Shown: positions 10,721 through 23,830 of the stretch, one piece after another
Layout: the number at the start of each line of letters is the position of its first letter
Position numbering within the stretch: position 1 is the first letter of the stretch
Origin: Hemicordylus capensis
Taxonomy: Eukaryota; Chordata; Lepidosauria; Squamata; Cordylidae
Reading direction: 5' to 3'
NCBI RefSeq assembly: GCF_027244095.1
Contig: NC_069662.1
Location: 143,238,294-143,302,293, forward strand
DNA length: 64,000 bases
Notes under the pieces: model-generated
What the model was told of the DNA's origin: nothing
The model's input: only the letters and a program-made list of their open reading frames with translations
Databases searched by the model: none
Made by a program: the position numbers and the translations under genes

Positions 10721-12121
10721 GGCTGGGCCCCACTTCCCCACCCTTTCTTTGTAAAAAAAAACAGAACAGATCCCCCGAAACCTCCCCACCTCTTCCCCTT
10801 TGCAAACTTTTGTGCACCCAAAGGCTATCTAGATGCTTCCTTAGTCTTTGCCCGGGTGCGGTGGGGAGGGATGGGTAGACACAGGCACGGACCTTCCCAT
10901 TCAAAATACACAGGTTCAAATCCATCCTCACACCATATGTAGATCTGCCAGAACACGGATTGATGGGAGAGGGGAGCCCCCATTCTCCACCACCCCGCAG
11001 ACAGCAGGATAGCCATTCTACACATGGGCTGGAGAGCTGTTAGGGGGCATGGTTTCACAGCAGCTTATCTGCAGTCCCCAAGACAATGAAATTGGCCTCC
11101 TAAGTAGCACTCCCGCAGCTGCCACCCAGAAAACATCTTTGCTCTATTCAGAGCTCCCATGGCTTGATGCTCTCGTGAGGGAGGTTTTAGCGGAGGACAG
11201 GGAGGTTTTGCCTTCTGGCATCATAGCAGATTTGTCCAGGCAATTCTCTCCTCTCCCCCCTGATGGTCCTTCTCCTGCGTTGTCTTGGGGTGTCCACATG
11301 GTCTTTCACTCTCATGCCTGGCCACTGAGTCCTGGGTCAGGTGACTGAATCCTTGAAGAAGTATTTTAGTTGCACCAAGACTGACCCTGGTGACTGGACT
11401 TGATCACGAACCCCCTAAAGGGGAAGGGGCTGGGCCCTCCTTCCCCAACCGTTCCGTGAAAAGAATAGAACATGGCTGCTGCAGCCTTCCTGCTTGGTCT
11501 GCCTTTTGTATCCCTCCCCAGCCATTTGCCCCGCTCCTGGAGCCATGATGGGGTGCCCTGCTTGTGCTGCCACTTGGAGTGTTTGTCCTTGTGAATATAT
11601 ATAACTGTTGCTCCTTTTCTCAGGGAACAAAACACTGAGTGCCCATCCTGGCCTCTCGTGCCCTCACCCTACCACTTGCTGGGTGGGGGAAGAAAGGGAA
11701 GGAGTGGGGATGTGGGGTGCCCCCGAGCAACTGTGTGGCTTGACAGGCTGACCAGTCTGAGATGGGGAGTGTTGGTGTCCCTGCAGTTTGGCAACTCTAT
11801 AGTATGGCTGACAGGAGGGGTGTGTGGCTGGTTTTCTGAGCAGATGCTAGCGAGAAGTGCTGAACTTATGGAGCAGCCACGTCCTCAGGCGTGTCTGTGC
11901 TGCTGCCTCTATAACTGGGGTTTGGAAATGGGCGTGAAACCATGGTTATAGCTGAATCTGCAGTTGAACTTTGGTGGCAAAACCGGAGTTGTTGGTGGCA
12001 AAGCTTTGAGAAAAGTGAAGGTCCCACTTGGAGTTTGGTGGTGCAAAATGGAGTTAACCTTTAGCCCACAGTCATAGTTTTGTGCGTCCAAGTCCATACT
12101 GGACTTGGCAAAGAGGCACCT
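10721..12121. other. Intergenic DNA, no gene recognised
   Basis: Open frames are short and unlike known proteins. A block of about 50 bp beginning GGCTGGGCCC and containing CTTCCCCA occurs at about 10721 and again, diverged, at about 11429, so part of the region may be an old local duplication or repeat. Confidence 0.5.
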
Positions 12122-12360
12122 TTTAATGTGGTGATTCTCTTTATTTAGCAGGGGGAGAGTAACTGGCCCTATCCACCCCCAGCACAGGACCTCCAGTGGC
12201 TGTTGCTCGTGTCTATCCTATGTTCCTTTTTAGATTGTGAGCCCTTTGGGGACAGGGAGCCATCTTATTTATTTATTATTTCTCTGTGTAAACTGCCCTG
12301 AGCCATTTTTGGAAGGGTGGTATAGAAATCAAATGAATGAATGAATGAATGAATGAATGA
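12122..12360 (+). repeat. SINE family 1, full copy with (GAAT)n tail
   Basis: Nearly the same sequence as 1-235, starting TTAATGTGGTGATTC and ending in a (GAAT)n run. The two copies share head and tail, which helps define the unit length at about 230 bp. Confidence 0.8.
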
Positions 12361-12456
12361 AACTGCAGTTACCTTGGCCAACTATAACCGTGGTTAAGAG
12401 TGTACGTATGAACTTGGCCTTCAAGTCTATCATGTCCTTTCCCATTCCACATCACC

Positions 12457-13544
12457 ATGCATCCATGATTTTATGACCAAATGAATGAGGCATCAACTGG
12501 TTGCCTGATCTATCCATGAGACAAAATACAGGTCTCTGAAAGTGCCTTTTATTTACAGTCTTGCCAAATAAAGTAGTACATATGAATTCGCAAGGTATAC
12601 TCAAAACTTCTGCTTGAAGAGTTTTCTAAAACATCAATAACTAGAAGCTGGGTATTTCTGAAATCAGACCAAGTATTTCAATCTGACTGAGCTCAAATGA
12701 ACATTTAATGTTTTGCTATGGTATTTTTAAAGCTTCTGCCAATAGGAACAGAAGTCTTTCATGAGTAAACCTCAATTTTGTAGTGATGGAGTTAACATCC
12801 CGGAGCACCAACAACACAGAGGCCCAAACCAAATAGATACTGTGGCTGATGTTTTTACCCAGTTGCAATCCTGATCTGAATCAAGTTTCCCCACAGTTGG
12901 CACTGAAAGGAAAACTCCCACAGCACCAGTGAGTGTTTTTCTCTTGGACAGGAGGAGCAGTTACGAGGAGTGGGTGACCCCAATTGGGAAAGACTTCAGC
13001 AGGAACAAAGGGTTAAAGCACCACCCCACACCCCTGTTCCAATCTGGATTGAGGCCCCACAAAGCAATTATTTACAATAACATACACTCACCTCTGTCAT
13101 CTTAAGCCAACACTGCAAAACTGAGGATTACTCATGGAGATGGGAAAAGGCTTAAAATACCATTTACAGATATAAAAGGTCAATTTGACCATAATAGTAG
13201 CTGCTATTGAAATTAACAAACACACACATATGCAAAGTCAAAAAATGCACATAATTACGCAACATCCAGTTTAACTCTTAGACCTCGTGGCTTCCATGTG
13301 TAATGGAGCCATCTTGGGCAATCTACATCCCATTAAAGTGAAGGTTGCTGTTTTTATGTATTTTCCCTCGCTGGAAATACTTTTTGGCTTATTGGAAATT
13401 GCATATGCATTATTTATTTGTATAAGAATGATTTAATAATTTTTAAAATGTTATAAAAAAGTGAAGGTAGTTGTTTCTTAAGCAGACAATTTCATAAAGG
13501 AAATATTAACACTAGGGGAGTTTTTGTAGTATTCTTTTTTATTA
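12457..13544 (-). other. Copy A 3' flank, shared with copy B
   Basis: No further gene. The segment aligns with 43180-44130 downstream of copy B, for example ATGACCAAATGAATGAGGCA in both, followed by CAGGTCTCTGAAAGTG or CAGACCTCTGAAAGTG. It probably contains the 3' UTR and the left end of the duplicated unit. Several AATAAA signals occur on the minus strand. Confidence 0.7.
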
Positions 13545-15100
13545 CTATTCTTGTATTTCTACTTTTGCTTTTGGAAATCTAACACAAACCTCAAAGAACG
13601 TTAAAAACACAGGAATAAACATTAGACCATGAGCAGCTCCAAACAAAATAACCATAAACATTATCTTAAAAAAGGTTCTGAAGAGGTAAGTCGTTGCCAT
13701 AGACAGCACTAGAACTCCCACGACAGTGGAAACAGCTCCCTGTACAATAGGACTACCAAGTCGGTAAAGAGCATCCACTGCCTTGTCATTCACTTCTGGT
13801 TTCTCACTGGATACAAAAGCATAAGAAATATGAGCAGAGAAGTCTACTGAGAACCCTATGCAAATAACCAGGCAGATCATGGACACAAAGTCAAGACGGA
13901 CCTTCCAAAGTGCCATAAAACCAGTCACACCGACAATAGCAGATGCAATACCAAACGTTACCCATAAAGAGCATACAGGATTTGGAATGAACAGCAAGGA
14001 AACAAATAGCATAGCTCCAGAAGCAATAAGAACATTCTGAATGGTGTTCCAAACTATCACAAGGTACTGATCAAAGTATATAAAAGCTGGATTATAAACC
14101 AGTAATGGCACCTTACACTTTTTAGCAAAGTCTCGTAGTTCGTTTAAAAGATGTCTCTCATCAACCGCAGTAGTAACATTGATTGTCTGTACATAAAAAC
14201 GCGAAGCATATATTTCCGTGGCACTAAAACTAATATCCCACTGGAACTCTGCATTAATTTGAAATAGAGCAGATAAACTACCAATGAAAGCATCACGGTC
14301 ATCTATATTTAGGGACATGCCTTTAGCAGCAGCTTCATAAGTTCTCAGCCATGACACTGAGAAAGTGTCGTGGACATAGGATGAACTTTCCACTGACTTC
14401 ATACAGTCTTCAAGGTCTGCACGAACAGATGAATCCCAGTAGTGTATGCTTTTAGTAACGACTACCATAACCCTTGGCCCATACTCATAAAAATATTCAT
14501 TGTTCCAGTTATAATACTGAATGACATAAGAATAATCATTAACTAGATTTCGAACATCTATACCTTCTTCAATCTGGGTGCATCCATAAATACTACCACC
14601 CAGGTACAGGAGGTATAGGAGCACAACCAACACCTTGGACCAAGTGTGCATAAGGAAAGGACCATAATATTTTCCAAAGAATATATTCATGGGATGTTCA
14701 AGCTCTGCTCCAGTGACCTCATCAAAATATCCTCCAGTGCAACACCTGTTATACAAATAGCCGTGAGAATGCTGAATCTCATATTCCACCTTCATAAATG
14801 TAAGCCAATGTCTGTTGCTTTCTTCTCTTTTACCATTTAGAGCAAGGATAGCCCCAAGGAATGTGAGGTTATAGAGGTAGCAGAAAATGAAGGCTGTGCC
14901 TGTATAGATGCAAAATGATGTAATTGCTGGAAATGCACTTGCAGTTCCAATGTAGAAGGCTAAAACATCCGTAAGGGTCGTAATAGTAACGGACACAGCT
15001 GCCTCTGCATAAGTGTCAGCCATCCGATTTTCAACAGTGTCCTTCACTTTTGTCCGCTGCCAGCAGGACACGAGAATGAACATATCGTCAATACCTACCC
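13545..15100 (-). CDS. PTCHD3: PTCHD3-like copy A, exon 4 (last)
   Basis: This 1556-bp terminal exon begins after CTTCAG and ends at a TAG whose complement is at 13545-13547. It encodes about 518 residues: the [10 protein letters not shown] motif, three more helices of the sterol-sensing-like block, the second external loop (with WDSSVR and NIDDRDAF), and the C-terminal membrane block with [19 protein letters not shown]. An AATAAA lies on the minus strand at 13543-13538, directly after the stop. Confidence 0.93.
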
Positions 15101-18100
15101 CTGAAGATGGTGAAAAAGACAACATATCAGTGTGATGTAAAATATGGAAAGGTAAATAATATACAAAGGAATGGCATGCTTTGCAGTAAATAATAATCAC
15201 TCTGGGAATCTTAAAGAATCAACATATTTCAATATAGTGCACAAGGAACAAACTGCAGCCTGATGCACTAACTGATTCCAGTTTGATCTATGACAGAGAT
15301 TAGAGCTTCGGACTATAAGTCAGACAAGGCAGTGTCTAGTTCTGTGGAGGAAGAAGATGGGAGGGAAGCTGAGGATAAAGGGAAGCAGCTGGATAAAATA
15401 AGAATTAAAAAAAATTAAACAGTGAATTCTATCTTCCTACATCCATTAGTTCAGTTGGGACCAACTGTTACTTGACTCCTCCACTTCACGAACCCTGTCT
15501 TGAAATGGCCATTCTACTCGGACATTGTGCACCTTCAATAAGTAGCGGTATTAAAGCTTGGTATCTAAATTACCTTTTTTTCCTTTTACTCTCTATATTG
15601 AGTCTCTTAAAGGAAGGAGAAGGAAAAGAAAATTTAGGAACCAATACTTTTATGCGGTTATGTAATGAAGTTGCATAATAATCTGGTGAAATAGCTACTG
15701 CCAAATACAATGGCTGATATACGGAGCAAGGAAGCACCAGTGCAGAGAGAGAGCAGCCCAACAGAATTTCCCAAATAACTCCATCAGTGCAGTGGGGAAA
15801 CAGCAATTTCTGTTGTCCTCGCCTTCTATAGGAAGCCCTCTGTGCCACTCAAAAATATTCTATCTATCTAATTTATATACTATCCTTCCAAAAATGGCTC
15901 AGGGCAGTTTACAACCTATCCCTGAGGTTGGTTGCATTGCCATTAGAGACACAGATTTGGGTGGCATAGAGGGTTTCCTGGGCAACAGGAGAGTGTCAAA
16001 AATTGCCACTTCCCAGCTGCACTGGTCAAGTTAGTTGGGAAGTTCTGTAAGGCTGATCTCTTGCATCAGTGCCTCCTTGCTCTGTACCGAGAGGGAAGGA
16101 GCCAAATGGCAGTTAGTCCAACCTGATATTGTAACTAGAATTGTCAACTATAAATTGCCTGGAATACTAAGCATAAATGTGGTATGCAAATAAAAGAAAA
16201 CAAACAAAACAGCTGTATATGGAAAAAGAAAATAAAACAGCAGAAGTGACAATTAGAAGGATTATCTTGAGAAAGAAGCACAGAAAAATCTATTTTTCTC
16301 AAGAGTTAAGATGTATAAATGGTTGGGCGGTCTACTTTCTCATGGTTATTTAGATATCCCTGTCCAGACCAGAACCTAACTGATAGGCATAAATGTTTAA
16401 ACATTTGAGCACACTTACCAAGTATAATAAATGGTGCATTTGCAGCTGTGACAACAAATGGCACCCCACAATAGAACAATAATCCAAAGCTGCTGAGCAC
16501 AGATAAGCCTGATGACAGCACTCCAAATACTGCAACCCACACTTTTGTCCGTACACAGTCTAGTCTGTAAAACAGATGAAAAGCAATCCAGTTCAGTGAT
16601 CTTCACTATTTTTAAAGTGAGGCCACTCTGACAAAAAATCTTCAATATGAGAGCCATTTCTCACTGTGCCGACCATTGCACAGTACTGTTCTTTTCTCTG
16701 TGTTAGGAGGTCCCTTTAAGAAAGATAAAGATCTCTCTTAAAAGCTCAGTGGGGAAAGTGCTGGGAAGTGCTACACTTAATTAGATTCTGAGTTAGGAAT
16801 GTGCACAAAATTCACACAAATAGATTCAAATTTGAATGGAATTCGAATCAGTTCAGTTTGGAACCATTGAATAGAGTGGAGATTCGTTCAAATCGATTTG
16901 CATTCGGCCAAACACTTGTTCAAATTCGGCAGAATTTGATTTGAGGTTGGCTGAATTTGAATCTATTCAAATGAATCGCCTCTCTATTCAATGGTTCTAA
17001 ATCAGAGCATTGGTTTACTTACCATCAAGGTTTCTTGATACTGGAGTCAAGGAGATCTCTATGGATTATTCCCCTCACGTGCTCCAAGGCAGGACAATTT
17101 TGATTAGCTAATGAAAAATACATGCCTACTTGAGCCTGAGGGGGATAGCCCCGCCAAAATTCTTCCTTTCCTGCGTAGCTCCAGGCTGCTCTAAAATATC
17201 TTTCTGAGTATTTCCTTATATTTTCTGCAGCTTCAACCCACCTTTTCTTGGTCCTGTTTTGTCCTTCCTTATTGTCTGTGTTTCTACCTCTAAAATTAAA
17301 AAAAAAGAAAAAAAGAACCTTCCCTCAGATTTCCCAATCTTTTCTCCAGCCTCTCTACTGTTTCTTCTCCCTCCTGCCATGGAACACACAGGAGCTTGTA
17401 AGATGATACTGCTGTCAAAGTGGAAAGGGAAAAGCAGCCTTCCATTGGCTACCAGAGTCCCTAGATTGCCTTCACCACAAGCGTTGGTCTGGCCACTAAA
17501 ACGCCACCTGGTCAAAACGCTGACAAGGCCGCCGCGACTTTCCTGCCCTTGGGCTGTGAAACTCGCAGCAGAGTGGCCCAGCATGCCTCAGAGAAAGGCG
17601 GAGAGAGAGAACAAGGGGAGACTTTGGGAGCCTCGTCGCTCATCATGGAAAGGCTAAGGTGGGCAGCAAAATTGTCCTGCTTTGGAGTACATGAGGGGAA
17701 TAACCCATAGAGATGTCCTTGATCCCAGCATCAGAGAATGAAGAGATTCAAATTCGAATAGATTCGTGCAAATTTTGTGCATATCCCTAATTCTGAGTTG
17801 GAAGGTACGTGCACTAATTGCTCTCTCTTTATTCTAAACTAGGTTTATTTTATTTATTTATTACATTTTTATATCCCGCTCCTCCTCCAAGGAGCCCAGA
17901 GCGGTATACTACATACTTAAGTTTCTCCTCACAACAGCCCTGTGAAGTAGGTTAGGCTGAGAGAGAAGTGACTGGCCCAGAGTCACCCAGCAAGTTTCAT
18001 GGCTGAATAGGGATTTGAACCCGGGTCTCCCTGGTCCTAGTCCAGCACTCTAACCACTACACCACGCTGGCTCACAGCAATGACCATATTTTGAAGTCTT

Positions 18101-21100
18101 GCTTTCTCCACAGCCACAAGAAAGATGAATTTAATTACTTTCAAAGACCAAAGCTGACATTCAAACAACTTCCACTCAAGTTAGAGCGGGGCTGCACAAC
18201 TTCATCCCTCATGCAGATGCTGGACTAAAACTCTCATAATCCTTGACTATTAGCCACTGTGGCTGCGGATGATGGGAGTCATAGTTCAAAAACAGCTTGA
18301 GCGCCAAAGCAGTGCAGCTCTGAGCTATAAGAAAGATTATGTCCTGAGCTACTTGTGACTCGTACATATGGCAGGCACTTTCACTTCATATCATTACAAG
18401 GCCCCTATACCACATCTCTGCCATCCTTTGCTCTGCAAACAGGATCAGGGCTTGGTTTGTTCAGTGGCACCCTCCCAATAAGCATCGAATATTGTTCCTG
18501 CCCTCAGCAGAACTCCTGCCCTCAGCAGAAAAAAAACACCTGACATACAAATGACATCGAGCTATGATATTATAGGATACAAATGATATTGAGCTATGAA
18601 CAGAATTCTATATATATATACTAGTGTTTTTTAGCCCGTTACAATAACGGGCGCTAGCGGATCCCCCCCCCCACCTGCCGCGGCCGCGCCACCTGGCTTG
18701 GGCGCCGGGCTGGACCCGCCATTGCTGATTCTGGGCTCTCCAGAGTGGCGACCCCCCCCACATGATTAAGGGCCAAATCAGCCCATGTAAATGCCGCTGC
18801 GGCCGACCGCCCGCACGCCCTCCCAACTGCCAAGTCCTCCTCATCCCCGGCCTGCGTCAGTCGGGCGATGAAAGTCCATATTTTGAGAGGGAGAGAGGAG
18901 CTCGCAAGCAGAGCTCCTCTCTCTGCAAAGCCTCTTCCCAAACTGGCGCTTTGGGCGCAAAGGACGCCTATTGCGTCCTTTGCGTCCATAGCGCCAGTTA
19001 GGGCAGAGCCTTTGCACAGAGAGGAGCTCTGTTTGCGAGCTCCTCTCTCCCTCTCAAATTATGGACTTTCATCGCCCGACTGACGCGAGCCGGGGTAAGA
19101 AGGACTCGGGCAGCTGGGAGGGTGGCCGGCGGCCGCAATTTTTTTCATGTGATCAGGACAACGATTTGGGCAAAATGGCCACCTGTGGGGCTGGGAGAGG
19201 AGGACTCGGGCAGCTGGGAGAGCGGGCAGGTGACGGCCGCGGCGGAAATCGTGAAGGGCAATTTTGGCCAACATGGTATTTCAACACTAATTTCAACCTG
19301 GTGTCGGCGGACGTGTCTCCCTCGGACTGTTCTGGCTCAGAACAGCCCAGGGAGACACGGACGCAGACCCCAACGTTCTAAAGGCATGGACTTGCACTTA
19401 GCCTTTTATTATAGAGGATATATACTAGTAACTTTAAGCCCGTTAAATTAACAGGCGCTAGTAGACTTTTGGGGCAGGCAGGCACCCACCACCCACCCAC
19501 CCGGTAACTTCACTCACTTGTCCAGGATGAAAGCTCTGCTGCACGAACGCTCCTGCTGGGCGTGAGCTGCCGGCGGTGGCTGAGAGGCGAGTGCTGAGCC
19601 CGCCACGGGGGCCAGCTGATCCGGAGCCACCCGGGGCCCAGCGTTCGGTTTGACTTTTGCCGACGCCGCCTCCTCCAGACCGGCGCTGGGAGAGTTGTGT
19701 TGGCCGCTAGTGGGCCCGGGGCCAGCCATCCCCCCGCCTCCGCCTCCTTCGCCACGCTGCCGGGCCGGGCCGGGCCCGCCAGCGGGCTCAGTCTTCCCAC
19801 CGCAGCCGCTACCGCCAGCGGGCTCAGTCTCCCCGCCGTGGCAGCCGCCGCCAGCGGGGTTAGTTCTCCCGCCGCGGCAGCTGCCGCCAGGGGGCCCAGT
19901 CCCCCCGCTGCGGCTGCCGCCGCCAGCAGGCTCAGTCCCCCCTCCGCACCTGCCGCCGCCAGCTGGGCCAGTCCTCCTGCCCGCTAGTGGGCCCGGGCCC
20001 AGCCTTCCCCACGCCTCCGCGGCCATTGCCACGCTGCCGGGCTGGGCCGCCCCTGCCCCCTCCTCACATCTGCGGCCTGGCTGCCTTGGTTGGCCGGGCC
20101 CGGCCGCCGCCTCACGACCTGGCCCGCCACTGCCTTACGGCCTGGCCTGCCGCCTCCGCTGCTTCGTGGCCTGGCCCACCGCCTCCGCCTCACGGCCTGG
20201 CCTGCCGCCGCCTCCTCCACAACCCGAGTCTTGCGACAGCCACGGGAACCGCCATCCCCTCCTCCGCCTCCCCTCCCCCAACGCCGTCGCCATCTTACGT
20301 CAGCGCTCCCGGGACGCCCGCCCACCCACCTATAGACCAGCAGCCCTTGCCATTGGCAGCCCTTGCCTCCTCCACCTTCTTCGGCCTCCCCCGCGCCTCG
20401 GCCGGCTTGGCCGGCGCCTGCGTCCGTGTCTCTCTCGGTGTGATCTGCGCACGCGCACCACGCATGCGCAGAACACCCGAAAAAGACACGGACGCAGACA
20501 CCAAGCATTTTATTATATAGGAGATACAGTGAGGGAAATAAGTATTTGATCCCCTGCTGATTTTGTCCATTTGCCCTCTGACACAGAAATGACCAGGCTA
20601 TAATTGGAATGGTAGGTTTATTGTAGCTGTGAGAGACGGAATAACAACAAACAAACCCTCAAAAGCCCAGTGCCCAAAAGTCAGAGATGGATTTGCATTG
20701 TAGTGAGGGAAATAAGTATTCAATGCCTTCACAAAAGATGTCTTAGTACTTGGTGGCAAAACCCTTGTTGGCAATCACAGAGGTCAGACGTTTCTTGTAG
20801 TTGGCCACCAGGTTTGCACACAACCCAGGAGGGATGTTGTCCCACTCCTCTTTGCAGATCCTCTCCAAGTCAGAAAGGTTTCGAGGCTGATGTTTGGCAA
20901 CCCGAACCTTCAGCTCCCTCCACAGATTTTCTATGGGATTAAGGTCTGGAGACTGGCTGGGCCACTCCAGGACCTTCATGTGCTTCTTCTTGAGCCACTC
21001 CTTTGTTGCCTTGGCTGTGTGTTTTGGGTCATTGTCATGCTGGAATACCCATTCACGACCCATTCTTAATGCCCTGGCTGAGGGAAGGAGGTGCTCCCCC

Positions 21101-22101
21101 AAGATCTGACGGTACATGGTCCCGTCCATTGTCCCTTCGATGCGGTGAAGGTGTCCTGTCCCCTTAGCAGAAAAACACCCCCAAAGCATAATGTGTCCAC
21201 CTCCATGTTTGACAGTGGGGATGGTGTTCTTGGGCTCATAGGCAGCATTCCTCCTCCTCCACACACGGCGAGTTGAGTTGATGCCAAAGAGCTCGATTTT
21301 GGTCTCATCTGACCACAACACTTTCGCCCAGTTCTCCTCTGGATCATTCAGATGTGCGTTGGCAAACTGCAGACGGGCCTGTACATGTGCTGCCTTGAGC
21401 AGGGGGACCTTGCGGGCACTGCAAGATTTCAGTCCTTCACGGCGTAGTGTGTTACCAATTGTTTTCTTGGTGACTATGGTTCCAGCTGCCCTGAGATCAT
21501 TGACAAGTTCCCCCCGTGTAGTTCTGGGCTGCTTTGTCACCATTTTCATGATCATTGCAACTCCACGAGGTGAGATCTTGCGTGCAGCCCCAGACCAAGG
21601 GAGATTGACAGTTATTTTGTGCTTCTTCCATTTGCGAGTTATCGTGCCAACTGTAGTCACCTTCTCACCAAGCTGCTTGGCGATAGTCTTGTAGCCCAGT
21701 CCAGCCTTGTGCAGGTCTACAACCTTGTCCCTGACATCCTTCGACAGCTCTTTGGTCTTGGGCATGGTGGTGAGTTTGGAAGCTGAGTGATTGCTTGCTT
21801 CTATGGACAGGTGTCTTTTATACAGGTTCTGTAACAAGCTGGGATTAGGAGCACTCCCTTACAGAGGGTGTTCCTCATCTCAGCTCATTACCTGCATATA
21901 GTGAAAAGACACCTGGGAGCCTGAAATCTTGCTGGTTGATAGGGGATCGAATACTTATTTCCCTCACTACAATGCAAATCCATCACTGACTTTTGGGCAC
22001 TGGGCTTTTGAAGGTTGGTTTGTTGTTATTCCGTCTCTCACAGCTGTGTCAGAGGGCAAACGGACAAAATCAGCAGGGGATCAAATACTTATTTCCCTCA
22101 C

Positions 22102-22168
<67 letters not shown>

Positions 22169-23791
22169 CTATCTATCTATCTATCTATCTATCTATATAT
22201 GTATATATCAATCAGAGGTGTTCAGATCAGGTAAATGATCAAACCATCCCTCAGTATTTGAAAGCCCTACCCTTGAGATATCCCCGGCTCCTTCACATTA
22301 ATAGTCCACAGCTGTATAACAGCTGAAGTGCAGATCCAGACTGATGCACAATGGTAGTGCTTACAACAGCTGGGAGTCATCATGGACTACAATGCCCTTT
22401 GGAGCCTGATGGCTCCTCTAGCTGCACAATTGTTGACTTAATTATATAACTGAAATAAATAAATAAATAAATAAATAAAATTTTCTTTGATCTTTAACAA
22501 GCAACTGCTATTTGCCAGTGGCTTAAAAAAATGCAACTATATACAGTATTTTTTAGTTTGCTTAACAGATATTCAGTTGTGGACTTTTTTGTATGTGGCA
22601 AATTTAATGAGAAACAAACATAATTAGGGGTTACTTGGGAGAGTGCCTCCTTCTACATGATCCCCACCGCACATTATGATCATTGAGAGAGGTCCGTCTC
22701 TGTATATGGCCAGCTTGTCTGGTGGTGATTTGGGAACGGGCCTTCTCTGTAATCGCTCCTAGGCTGTGGAATGCACTCCCTGTAGACATTCATGGTTTAA
22801 CATCTTTACCAGCCTTCAAAAGAGCCCTTAAGACACATTTTTAAAGCCAGGCTTTTAGTAATTTCTGAGTTTTAAATTTTTAATTATTGTTTAGTTTTTT
22901 TACATGCTGTAATTTTTGAATGTTTAAAAAATTTTAATTGCTGTTTGGGTTTTTTAATTGCTGTAATTTTTGAATGTGTTAGATTTTTAATTTCTTGTTT
23001 TAATAGCTGTTCTTTTTTGTTTTTGTGCATTGCCTGGAGCCTGGCGGGATATAAAATAAATAAATAAATTACAAGATGCCAGGATAAACGTAATTCCTAC
23101 TTCCTCCCCCAACAATTACCTTAAACATGATACAACTGAATAGGTTATTATTAAGATGTATGCAGCAATAAACAATGGGACCAGAGTTTTCATAACTTCG
23201 TCATACTCTTGCTGTCGTGACTGCGAGGAAAAATAAGCCACCTGCCAGGAGAGAAGAAATAAAAAACCACTTGTTAAATACTTTCTCTCTAAAGGCATAA
23301 GAAGCTGCTCTCAAAAGTATAAAGCTATGATGCAGTCCTTAGCAGTTTCCCCAATAGATTTTTAAAAAATCAACATTAGAATTTCCAAAATAAATTAATT
23401 TCCTAATCTAGAAAATCTACTATAAATTCATCAGTCCTATTTTCCCCAAATGGTTTTGGGAGGATATAAAAAAAATTTAGCATTCAACTTCCTCATTTGA
23501 TAAATGAGTTTAATATAGCCTGATGTAAAAGAATAATGGTGGAATGTTTTAAATCACCTTGATTTAAAATTAAGACAAATTGAAAACATATAGGAATATT
23601 TCTTTTAACTAAAAGCATTGTGAACGAGGCCAGCTAGAACAGAGAAACAGTTTGAAGCCTACTCTGGGAAGAGCACAAGCAGATTCAGGAAGGTAAGCAA
23701 GCTTTTCTACATAAAACAACAACTCTTTTTTCTTCAAACAAACAGGAGGAAGGGAGATTTTGAGGGGCTGGTTGGTTTCTCTTTAAGGGAA

Positions 23792-23830
<39 letters not shown>

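Noticed and set aside
19514-20549. Long Pro/Ala/Gly-rich frames on both strands (up to 299 codons)
   Set aside because: They lie inside Helitron 2 and follow its 36-bp GC-rich repeat; several frames are open at once, so coding is unlikely.
20743-21765. Domesticated host gene derived from Tc1
   Set aside because: The frame sits between normal Tc1 terminal repeats with no extra exons, so it is an ordinary transposon gene.
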